Shown piece after piece: positions 15,788-23,584 of a stretch of 35,922 nt of DNA. Source of the DNA: an uncultured Chitinophaga sp. (GTDB lineage: Bacteria; Bacteroidota; Bacteroidia; Chitinophagales; Chitinophagaceae). The notes beneath the pieces were generated by a model. That model saw only the letters and a list, made by a program, of their open reading frames with translations. It did not search any database and was not told where the DNA came from. A program made the position numbers and the translations under genes. The first letter of the stretch is position 1. Every line of letters starts with the position of its first letter. The stretch covers positions 1-35,922 of the forward strand of contig NZ_CALNBI010000329.1 in NCBI RefSeq assembly GCF_937874145.1. Direction: 5' to 3'.

Positions 15788-15842
15788 ATGCAACCCCCAT
15801 GGTATAATGATTGTTGTACAGTAGGACTAAACCCATTCCGTT

Positions 15843-16616
15843 ATGAGAGCAATATGGTCTGGCAGCATAGGCTTCGGCCTTGTCAACATCCCCGTTAAAT
15901 TATACAGCGCCGTCCAGGAAAGCCGTCTCGACCTGGATATGCTGGACAAAAAGGACCACTCCAGGATCCGTTTTCAGCGTGTAAACGAGAAAACGGGGAA
16001 AGAAGTAGCGTGGGAAAATATCGTCAAAGCGTACAATTACAACGACAAATATATTGTGCTCGATGAGCATGATTACGAAGATGCGAGCCCAAAGAAGAGC
16101 AAGATCATCGAAATATCGTCATTTGCCGGAACGGATGAGATCGATGCCGTGTATTTCGAGACGGCTTATTTCATCGAACCCGATAAGGGTGGCGGAAAGG
16201 CTTACCAATTGTTGTTGAAAACGTTGGAAAAGACGCGAAAAGTGGGCGTGGCGCTTTTCGTTTTGCGGACGCAGGAGCACCTGGCCGTGGTGCGCGCCAA
16301 CGGCGATTATCTCATGCTGCACCGGCTTCGTTTCGGGGAGGAAGTGAGGGAACCGGATGAATTGAAGCTGCCGGACAAAACAACCATTCCCAAAAAGGAA
16401 CTGGATATGGCCGTGAAACTGGTGGAAAGTTACACCGAAACGTTCGACATATCCGCTTATAAGGATACTTACCACGAGGAACTGATGCGCATCATCAAAG
16501 CCAAGGCCTCCGGCAAACGGGCCGTGGTGAAGAAGATGAAAGTTACCAGCACGAAAGGGACCGATCTTTTCGAACAGCTGAAAGCCAGCCTCGGATCTAA
16601 AAAGCGCGTATCATGA
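15843..16616 (+). CDS. ku: Ku protein, non-homologous end joining
   Basis: A 257-residue bacterial Ku, which forms a ring-shaped homodimer on DNA ends and recruits LigD. The N-terminus MRAIWSGSIGFGLVNIPVKLYSA is the family signature. SRIRFQRVNEKTGKEVAWENIVKAY and the later block EIDAVYFETAYFIEPDKGG are the core beta-barrel motifs. The C-terminal tail (about 225-257) is basic (KASGKRAVVKKMKV, SKKRVS), which in other Ku proteins assists DNA binding. Its length is standard. The last four bases overlap the start of ligD (ATGA), so the two are translated together. A terminator-like hairpin lies between the likely promoter region and the start codon; GTATAATGATTG at 15801 is present but is not a Bacteroidota-type element. 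Confidence 0.97.
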   Translation: MRAIWSGSIGFGLVNIPVKLYSAVQESRLDLDMLDKKDHSRIRFQRVNEKTGKEVAWENIVKAYNYNDKYIVLDEHDYEDASPKKSKIIEISSFAGTDEIDAVYFETAYFIEPDKGGGKAYQLLLKTLEKTRKVGVALFVLRTQEHLAVVRANGDYLMLHRLRFGEEVREPDELKLPDKTTIPKKELDMAVKLVESYTETFDISAYKDTYHEELMRIIKAKASGKRAVVKKMKVTSTKGTDLFEQLKASLGSKKRVS

Positions 16617-19321
16617 GTTTAGCGAAATACAAGCAGAAAAGGGATTTCAAACAGACGAGCGAGCCCGCGGCCGGAAAAGCTGCGAAAGACGACCAGCACA
16701 TATTCGTGATACAACGGCATCACGCCACGCGGCTGCATTACGACTTCCGGCTGGAAATGGACGGCGTCCTGAAAAGCTGGGCGGTGCCGAAAGGCCCGTC
16801 GCTCAACCCTTCGGATAAAAGGCTGGCCATGGAAGTGGAGGACCATCCTTACGATTATAAAGACTTCCAGGGCGAGATCCCGCCGGGGAACTACGGCGCC
16901 GGCTATGTGTACATCTGGGACAAGGGAACTTATGAGCTGCTGGAATCCAACGGCAAGCCGTTCGATAAGGAGGCGCTGCGCGAGTGGAAATCAGGCAGTT
17001 TGAAGGTGGTGCTGCATGGTAAGAAGTTGAAAGGAGAATTCGCGCTGGTGAAGATGCGGAACGGCCGTGACGAGAATGCCTGGCTGCTCATCAAGCACAA
17101 CGACAAATACGCCGTGCACGACGAGTATGACAGTGAAGACTATACGCCCAAAAGCGTCATCAATAAGCTGAAAGGCCCGCATAATACGAAGCCTGAGGCG
17201 AAAGTCGCAGCCCAAAAGGCGGCTGCGCCGAAGAAAAAAGCTGCTGCGAAGAAGGCCGCTTCTCCAAAAAAGGTTGCTTCCAGGGGAAAAACGTCTTCTT
17301 CAAAAAAGGCCACCGTAAAGAAGGCCGCTTCTCCAAAAAAGGCCGCAGCAAAAAAGGCCGCTTCGCCGGAAAAAGCCGCCGCATCCACCGGTAAAAAAAA
17401 AGCGCAGGAAGGTGAGCCGATGAAGGAATTCTACAAACCGATGCTCGCCACATTGGTTGACGCGCCCTTCGACCGCCCCGGCTGGATCTTCGAAACGAAA
17501 TGGGACGGATATCGCGCCATTGCGCACGTGGAACATGGAAAAGCGGAGTTGTATTCGCGCAATAAGTTGTCTTTCAATGAAATATACGCCCCGATCGTGG
17601 CTGCTGTGGAGAAGATTCCCCACAACGTTGTGCTGGACGGAGAAGTCATCATCCCCGGAAAAGGGGGCAAATCCGATTTTCAGGCGTTGCAGAACTTCAA
17701 AACCACCCGGAAAGGGAACCTCACCTACGTAGTTTTCGACCTGCTGTACCTCGATGGCCATTCGCTGGAAGACCTTACCCTGCTGGAAAGGAAAACGTTG
17801 CTGAAGCAGATCGTCGACCAGCTGGATGATCCCGCCGTTAAATTTTCCGCACATGTGGAAGGGAAAGGGATACAGCAATTTGAGAAAGCGCGGAAGGCTG
17901 GCTGGGAAGGCGTGATCGCCAAGAACGGCGAAAGCACCTATGGCGAAGGGGCCCGCTCCCTCAATTGGCTTAAAGTGAAAGTGCTCAACCGCCAGGAGGC
18001 CGTGATCTGCGGATTCACGGCGCCGCGCGGCAGCCGCAAGGATATCGGCGCGCTCATCCTGGGCGTCTACGAAAACGGCGGGATGCGTTATATCGGTCAC
18101 TGTGGCGGAGGGTTCAACGAAACCGGGCTCAAAGACCTTCACGCCAAACTGCAGCCGCTGGTTACCAGCACATCACCCTTCAAAGAAAAAATCAAAACGA
18201 ACACACCCGTTACCTGGCTGAAACCGGAGCTCGTGTGCGAAGTGAAATTCTCCGAATGGACGAACGACGGGCACCTGCGCCAACCGATCTTTATCGCCAT
18301 GCGCGACGACAAGCCCGCCAAATCCGTTATCCGTGAAAAACCGCGCCACGCGCCGGAATCTAAACCTGTCGATATGAAAGGAAACGCCAAGAAGGAAACC
18401 GCCGCGCCGGCCGAAAAGGAAAGGGTGCTCAAGCTGAACGGGAAAAGCGTTACCCTCACCAACCAGCAGAAAATCTACTGGCCGAACGAAAAGATCACGA
18501 AAGGCGCGCTGGTGGATTATTACCTGTCGGTCGCGGAAGTCATTCTCCCGCACCTGAAAGACCGGCCCCTCAGCCTGAACCGCTTCCCGAACGGCATCGC
18601 CGGGCCGAATTTTTTCCAGAAAGACCTGGACCTGGAATCTGTCCCCTCCTGGCTGAAAACCGCGCAGATCTGGTCGGAGTCCTCCAACCGAACGATCGAT
18701 TACCTCGTTTGCAACAACGAAGCCACGCTCGCCTGGATGGTGAACCTTGGTTGCATCGAGATCAATCCCTGGTTGTCGCGCCTCCGCAAACCGGAGTTCC
18801 CGGATTTCATCGTCATCGACCTCGACCCCAACGATATCGCCTTCGAATATGTGATAGAAGCGGCTATCGAGGTGCGGAAGGTGCTGGAATCGCGCGGGAT
18901 CGATTCTTTTGTGAAGACGTCCGGCTCCAGGGGGATGCACATCTACATTCCAACCGGCGCGAAACATCCCTACGATACCTGCAAGCTGTTTGCAGAGTTC
19001 GTGGCTACGGAGGTGAATGCACGGCTGCCCGAAACCACCAGTATCGTCCGCACGAAATCGAAGCGGAAGAAGATGGTGTACCTCGACTTCCTGCAGAACC
19101 GGACGGGCCAAACGGTGGCTGCTCCCTATTCTGTCCGCCCCAAACCCGGCGCCACCGTTTCGGCGCCGCTGGAATGGAAAGAAGTGACGAAAAAGCTGCG
19201 GATGGAGGATTATCACATGGGCAACATCGGGAAAAGACTGGACAAAAAGGGCGACCTGTGGGCCAATATCCTCACTGCCAAAAACGATCTGAAAGCCATC
19301 CTGAAAGTCACGGAAGGGTAA
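16613..19321 (+). CDS. ligD: Multifunctional DNA ligase LigD (order PE-LIG-POL)
   Basis: A 902-residue end-processing ATP-dependent ligase, partner of Ku. An N-terminal 3'-phosphoesterase domain (about 25-170) has HHATRLHYDFRLE and the GEIPPGNYGAG motif. A Lys/Ala-rich linker (about 197-264) follows. The ligase domain (about 273-590) has nucleotidyl-accepting Lys296 in ETKWDGYR, then VLDGE and EGVIAK motifs. The polymerase/primase domain (about 605-895) has metal-binding Asp736 and Asp738 in VIDLDPND and the SGSRGMHIYIP motif. All three catalytic domains appear intact. The order PE-LIG-POL differs from Mycobacterium (POL-PE-LIG) and matches the Pseudomonas LigD. Start overlaps ku by 4 bp. The protein probably repairs double-strand breaks during dormancy or drying, as in other bacteria. 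Confidence 0.97.
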   Translation: MSLAKYKQKRDFKQTSEPAAGKAAKDDQHIFVIQRHHATRLHYDFRLEMDGVLKSWAVPKGPSLNPSDKRLAMEVEDHPYDYKDFQGEIPPGNYGAGYVYIWDKGTYELLESNGKPFDKEALREWKSGSLKVVLHGKKLKGEFALVKMRNGRDENAWLLIKHNDKYAVHDEYDSEDYTPKSVINKLKGPHNTKPEAKVAAQKAAAPKKKAAAKKAASPKKVASRGKTSSSKKATVKKAASPKKAAAKKAASPEKAAASTGKKKAQEGEPMKEFYKPMLATLVDAPFDRPGWIFETKWDGYRAIAHVEHGKAELYSRNKLSFNEIYAPIVAAVEKIPHNVVLDGEVIIPGKGGKSDFQALQNFKTTRKGNLTYVVFDLLYLDGHSLEDLTLLERKTLLKQIVDQLDDPAVKFSAHVEGKGIQQFEKARKAGWEGVIAKNGESTYGEGARSLNWLKVKVLNRQEAVICGFTAPRGSRKDIGALILGVYENGGMRYIGHCGGGFNETGLKDLHAKLQPLVTSTSPFKEKIKTNTPVTWLKPELVCEVKFSEWTNDGHLRQPIFIAMRDDKPAKSVIREKPRHAPESKPVDMKGNAKKETAAPAEKERVLKLNGKSVTLTNQQKIYWPNEKITKGALVDYYLSVAEVILPHLKDRPLSLNRFPNGIAGPNFFQKDLDLESVPSWLKTAQIWSESSNRTIDYLVCNNEATLAWMVNLGCIEINPWLSRLRKPEFPDFIVIDLDPNDIAFEYVIEAAIEVRKVLESRGIDSFVKTSGSRGMHIYIPTGAKHPYDTCKLFAEFVATEVNARLPETTSIVRTKSKRKKMVYLDFLQNRTGQTVAAPYSVRPKPGATVSAPLEWKEVTKKLRMEDYHMGNIGKRLDKKGDLWANILTAKNDLKAILKVTEG
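17200..17405 (+). repeat. Lys/Ala-rich repeat tract inside ligD
   Basis: The linker between phosphoesterase and ligase is built of imperfect units around KKAASPKKAAAKKAA, encoded by near-identical DNA copies such as AAGGCCGCTTCTCCAAAAAA at 17254 and 17319. It resembles the tail of histone H1 and the HU-like proteins of other bacteria. Such tracts can change length by slippage. Confidence 0.8.
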
Positions 19322-19448
19322 TGAAAAACGGCTGTGGGATTGGATTTGTGCAAAATGATACCCGGAAAAACGGTGCAATGGCATGCCAATTGAATTGGTA
19401 ACTGTGTAAATGCCGGCAACGGCGATTATTCACCAAATCCGCAATCCT

Positions 19449-19946
19449 ATGGCTAGAGCCGAACAATCCTCGATACTCAGGCTGGTTTGGGTATACAGCT
19501 TCGTCATCACGGCCGTGTGCATCGCACTCGCCGGGATATTTTACCTGACGCAATGGTTCTCCGATTTATGGACCGGCTATATTATCAACGGCATCATCTT
19601 TTTGGGTGTCATGCTGTCTGTCATTCACGCCAATAGCACGCTGGGCGGCGCCGCCTCGCTGTACCAGCTTGGGCTCACCGGCCTGATCACGACTTTGCTG
19701 GCCACGATTATGGTCGCGAGCGTAACCCTGCTTTTCCATCTGATCATGGTGCCGACTGACCCGGCGACTTTGAATGTAACGATGGAGGAAGCGCGCATCA
19801 ATGAATTCAGTGTACAGACGCGGCAGGGCTTCTGGATTTTTATGGTCACGAATATCCTGTTCGCGAATTTTACACTGGGAGTATTAGGTACGGTGATAGG
19901 CGCCATCTCCGTTAAACGGAACCAAAAAACAGAAAACGCCGGTTAG
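19449..19946 (+). CDS. Integral membrane protein, possibly DUF4199-type
   Basis: A 165-residue protein with four likely transmembrane helices: LRLVWVYSFVITAVCIALAGIFYL, YIINGIIFLGVMLSVIHA, LTGLITTLLATIMVASVTLLFHLIM and GFWIFMVTNILFANFTLGVLGTVIGAI. A short loop with TMEEARINEFSVQTRQG lies between helices three and four. The layout resembles DUF4199 proteins of Bacteroidota, which have no known function, but this match is not certain. The ATG at 19449 is used; another at 19410 would add 13 residues without membrane character. It starts 127 bp after ligD and a terminator follows at 19976, so it may be a lone gene or the last of the ku-ligD unit. Confidence 0.68.
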   Translation: MARAEQSSILRLVWVYSFVITAVCIALAGIFYLTQWFSDLWTGYIINGIIFLGVMLSVIHANSTLGGAASLYQLGLTGLITTLLATIMVASVTLLFHLIMVPTDPATLNVTMEEARINEFSVQTRQGFWIFMVTNILFANFTLGVLGTVIGAISVKRNQKTENAG

Positions 19947-19975
19947 GCGAAACGAAATAGTATCAACGGGAACGG

Positions 19976-20009
19976 ACCGGGAAGGGCATTTGTCCGACCC
20001 GGTTTTTTT
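19976..20009 (+). terminator. Intrinsic terminator after the membrane protein gene
   Basis: Outer 6-bp stem ACCGGG (19976-19981) with CCCGGT (19998-20003), then a run of seven T. The loop of 16 bases holds the -33 element of the next promoter. Confidence 0.78.
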
Positions 20010-20021
20010 GCGCTACATTTG
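19989..20021 (+). promoter_or_regulatory. Bacteroidota promoter of the kdp-linked activator gene
   Basis: TTTG at 19989-19992 and TACATTTG at 20014-20021 with a 21-bp spacer: both elements and the spacing match the phylum consensus. The last G of the -7 box is 5 bases before the ATG at 20027, so transcription should start at or within a base or two of the start codon, giving a leaderless mRNA. The upstream half overlaps the terminator of the preceding gene. Confidence 0.75.
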
Positions 20022-20026
20022 CTCCC

Positions 20027-21367
<1,341 letters not shown>

Positions 21368-21374
21368 CGAAATT

Positions 21375-21408
21375 TTCGGTTTTTGCAAACAACCCTTCCG
21401 TTTTTGCA
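21375..21408 (+). promoter_or_regulatory. Tandem 13-bp direct repeats, candidate activator sites for kdp
   Basis: TTCGGTTTTTGCA (21375-21387) and TTCCGTTTTTGCA (21396-21408) differ at one base and are 21 bp apart, two turns of the helix, so both face the same side. They are centred at about -131 and -110 from the predicted kdp start, the usual place for enhancer sites of sigma-54 activators. Confidence 0.5.
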
Positions 21409-21412
21409 TGGT

Positions 21413-21450
21413 GCCGGCACGCCTGAAAAGGTATGCCGGCTTCTTATTTT
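21413..21450 (+). terminator. Probable terminator of the kdp-linked activator gene
   Basis: GCCGGCA (21413-21419) pairs with TGCCGGC (21434-21440); an inner CCT/AGG stem closes a GAAA tetraloop; TTCTTATTTT follows. It separates the activator transcript from the kdp promoter. Confidence 0.6.
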
Positions 21451-21487
21451 GTTGATAATGATGTGTTTATGATGAATTGGGTCTTGT

Positions 21488-21503
21488 TGGCATTTCGCTG
21501 GCA
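21488..21503 (+). promoter_or_regulatory. Sigma-54 promoter of the kdp operon
   Basis: TGGCATTTCGCTGGCA: invariant GG (21489-21490) and GC (21501-21502) with exactly 10 bp between; TGGCA is perfect and the -12 half has four of five consensus bases. Start expected near 21514. Between 21368 and the first short reading frame at 21527 nothing else is seen apart from the direct repeats and the terminator listed. Confidence 0.7.
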
Positions 21504-21526
21504 TACACCGCTCAAAATCACACATC

Positions 21527-21676
21527 ATGTTACCGGATGCTAAAATCCATCTCCTGCTGGCGCAACAGATCCCCGGCCTTCGCAACGAAGCCTCGGGCGC
21601 TCCGGTGAAATCACTATTGCCGGTTTCGCTGCAAAACGTCCGCCGTCAATTCATTTTAAACAATTCACAATGCTGA
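21527..21676 (+). CDS. Short reading frame at the head of the kdp transcript (49 residues)
   Basis: An ATG-started frame of 49 codons beginning MLPDAKIHLLLAQQIPG and ending with a basic stretch NVRRQFILNNSQC. It starts about 13 bases after the predicted transcription start, and its last bases overlap the next frame's start (ATGCTGA), an arrangement that suggests coupled translation. No family or membrane segment is recognised. It may be a leader peptide that controls downstream translation, a real small protein, or chance; codon use is plausible but the length is too short to judge. Confidence that it is translated is low to moderate. Confidence 0.35.
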   Translation: MLPDAKIHLLLAQQIPGLRNEASGAPVKSLLPVSLQNVRRQFILNNSQC

Positions 21677-21753
21677 CACTCGTATTACTGCTCGCCGGGC
21701 TTTTGTGTTTCTGGCTGTTTTTCGCATCGGTAGATTTCTTCGACAAGATTTAA
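21670..21753 (+). CDS. 27-residue membrane peptide upstream of kdpF
   Basis: The frame encodes MLTLVLLLAGLLCFWLFF followed by ASVDFFDKI: one transmembrane helix and a short acidic-aromatic tail. It is 11 bp upstream of kdpF and of nearly the same size, and its ending (FFDKI) recalls the end of KdpF (PEKF). KdpF is a small peptide that stabilises the KdpABC complex in E. coli, so a second KdpF-like subunit or assembly factor is a reasonable guess. The overlap with the 49-codon frame (4 bases of ATGCTGA shared) and tight spacing support translation. No described family is known to me. Confidence 0.6.
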   Translation: MLTLVLLLAGLLCFWLFFASVDFFDKI

Positions 21754-21764
21754 AACGCAAAGCC

Positions 21765-21845
21765 ATGATGAACGCACTTTTCATTTTATCCCTGCTGGTT
21801 TTCGGTTACATGATTTACGTGTTGCTGAAGCCTGAAAAATTCTGA
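21765..21845 (+). CDS. kdpF: KdpF, small subunit of the potassium-transporting ATPase
   Basis: A 26-residue single-helix peptide (MMNALFILSLLVFGYMIYVL then LKPEKF). KdpF lies in the membrane against KdpA and stabilises the KdpFABC complex. The pattern of one hydrophobic helix with GY in its middle, followed by a short charged end, and its place 20 bp upstream of kdpA are diagnostic, although so short a protein is easily missed by annotation programs. Two consecutive ATG codons (21765 and 21768) can both start it, which changes the length by one residue. Confidence 0.85.
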   Translation: MMNALFILSLLVFGYMIYVLLKPEKF

Positions 21846-21865
21846 GTTATCAATTAATCCTGACA

Positions 21866-23581
21866 ATGAACACCGAATTATTGGGCATTATCGCCACTTA
21901 TGCCATTACGCTCCTGGTCGCCATACCGCTCGGCCGTTACATCGCGAAGGTTTTCGCGGGACAGCGGACCCTGCTGGATTTCATGGCGCCATTGGAACGG
22001 GGGATTTACCGGTTCTGCGGTATCGACCCGAAGGAAGACATGAACTGGAAGCAGCACCTCAAAGCCTTACTGACCATCAATATACTATGGTTCGTATATG
22101 GTTTTTTCATGCTGATTTTCCAGGACAGGCTTCCCCTCAATCCGGATCACAACGCGGCGCAAACGCCCGACCTGGCTTTCAACACCGTGATCAGTTTCCT
22201 CGTCAACTGCGACCTGCAACACTATTCCGGTGAATCCGGCGTGACGTACCTGACGCAGTTATTCGTGATCACTTTCCTTCAGTTTGTCAGCGCAGCCACG
22301 GGGATCGCGGCGCTGGTGGCTGTTTTTAAAGCCCTGCGCCAGAAAACCACCACGCAGCTGGGTAACTTTTGGGACCACCTCCTGAAAACCACCACCCGCA
22401 TACTCCTTCCCATTTGCATCGTGATCGCAGGGATACTGGCATTTCGCGGAACGCCCGCCAGCTTCGCCGGGAAAGACACCATCGTGACGGTGCAGGGCGA
22501 TACCGTTCAGGTGTCGCGCGGGCCCGCGGCCGGCATGATCGCCATCAAGCACGTGGGCACCAACGGCGGCGGATGGTTCGGCGCCAACAGCATCCACCCG
22601 CTCGAAAACCCGGATTACCTCACCAATATGACCGAGGCCGTCGCGCAGATGATCATTCCCATCGCCATGGTGTTTGCGCTGGGCTTCTTCATCCAACGGA
22701 AGAAATTCGCTTATGTCATTTTCGGTGTGATGACCGCCGGGATGCTCGCCATCATGATACCCACGATTTTATCCGAAACCGGCGGCAATCCCGCGATATC
22801 GCAGATGGGCATCGCGCAGGTTTCCGGCGCGATGGAAGGCAAGGAAGTCCGTTTCGGGCCGATGGCTACAGCTTATTGGAGCACCATCACCACCATCGTT
22901 TCCACCGGGTCGGTGAACGGTTTTCATGACAGCACCATGCCGCTGACCGGCATGATGGAACTGATCGCGATGATGACCAACTGCTTTTACGGAGGCTGTG
23001 GCGTGGGGATACTCAATTACTTCGTTTTCATCATCATCGCCGTTTTCATCTCGGGCCTCATGGTAGGGCGCACGCCGGAGTTCATGGGCCACAAGGTGGA
23101 AGCGCGCGAAATGAAGATCGCGGCGATCGTGGCGTTGCTGCATCCGCTGCTGATCCTTTCGGGCACGGCGCTGTCGTCGTACGCCGTTGCGCATGGATGG
23201 GGTGCGGGATGGGCCACGCAGCCCGGCGCATGGCTCAATAACCCGGGGCACCACGGCTTTTCGGAGATGATGTACGAATACACCTCCGCCGCGGCAAACA
23301 ATGGTTCCGGCTTCGAAGGGCTGACCGATAATAATCTTTTCTGGAACGTGACGACCGGTTTTGTGCTCCTTCTTTCGCGCTTCCTGCCGATCATCTGTCC
23401 GGTGGCGATCGCGGGGATTTTGGCTTCGAAGAAGTACGTCCCCGAATCCGCCGGCACCCTGCGGACAGACACGGCCACTTTCGGCATCATGACTTTCGCC
23501 GTGATCGCCATCATCGCCGCACTGGCCTTCTTCCCCGCGCTGGCGCTGGGCCCCATCGCAGAATATTTCTCCCTGTACTAA
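21866..23581 (+). CDS. kdpA: KdpA, potassium-binding and channel subunit
   Basis: A 571-residue membrane protein that selects and conducts potassium in the KdpFABC pump. The start TYAITLLVAIPLGRYIAKVFAG, the filter-region motifs NCDLQHYSGE, GTNGGGWFGANSIHPLENP, GGCGVGILNY and EYTSAAANNGSGF in that order, and PIAMVFALG match KdpA throughout. The length is near the usual 560. Four filter loops are present, each with its central Gly, so potassium binding should be intact. It is preceded by kdpF and its stop codon is 3 bp before the kdpB start, so expression is coupled. The operon is expected to be induced by low potassium through the sigma-54 promoter at 21488. Confidence 0.98.
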   Translation: MNTELLGIIATYAITLLVAIPLGRYIAKVFAGQRTLLDFMAPLERGIYRFCGIDPKEDMNWKQHLKALLTINILWFVYGFFMLIFQDRLPLNPDHNAAQTPDLAFNTVISFLVNCDLQHYSGESGVTYLTQLFVITFLQFVSAATGIAALVAVFKALRQKTTTQLGNFWDHLLKTTTRILLPICIVIAGILAFRGTPASFAGKDTIVTVQGDTVQVSRGPAAGMIAIKHVGTNGGGWFGANSIHPLENPDYLTNMTEAVAQMIIPIAMVFALGFFIQRKKFAYVIFGVMTAGMLAIMIPTILSETGGNPAISQMGIAQVSGAMEGKEVRFGPMATAYWSTITTIVSTGSVNGFHDSTMPLTGMMELIAMMTNCFYGGCGVGILNYFVFIIIAVFISGLMVGRTPEFMGHKVEAREMKIAAIVALLHPLLILSGTALSSYAVAHGWGAGWATQPGAWLNNPGHHGFSEMMYEYTSAAANNGSGFEGLTDNNLFWNVTTGFVLLLSRFLPIICPVAIAGILASKKYVPESAGTLRTDTATFGIMTFAVIAIIAALAFFPALALGPIAEYFSLY

Positions 23582-23584
23582 CGC

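Noticed and set aside
15741..15826. Short frame MHMKKQGRPVPGTVF across the orphan terminator before ku
   Set aside because: It runs through the terminator hairpin and T-run and has no family character.
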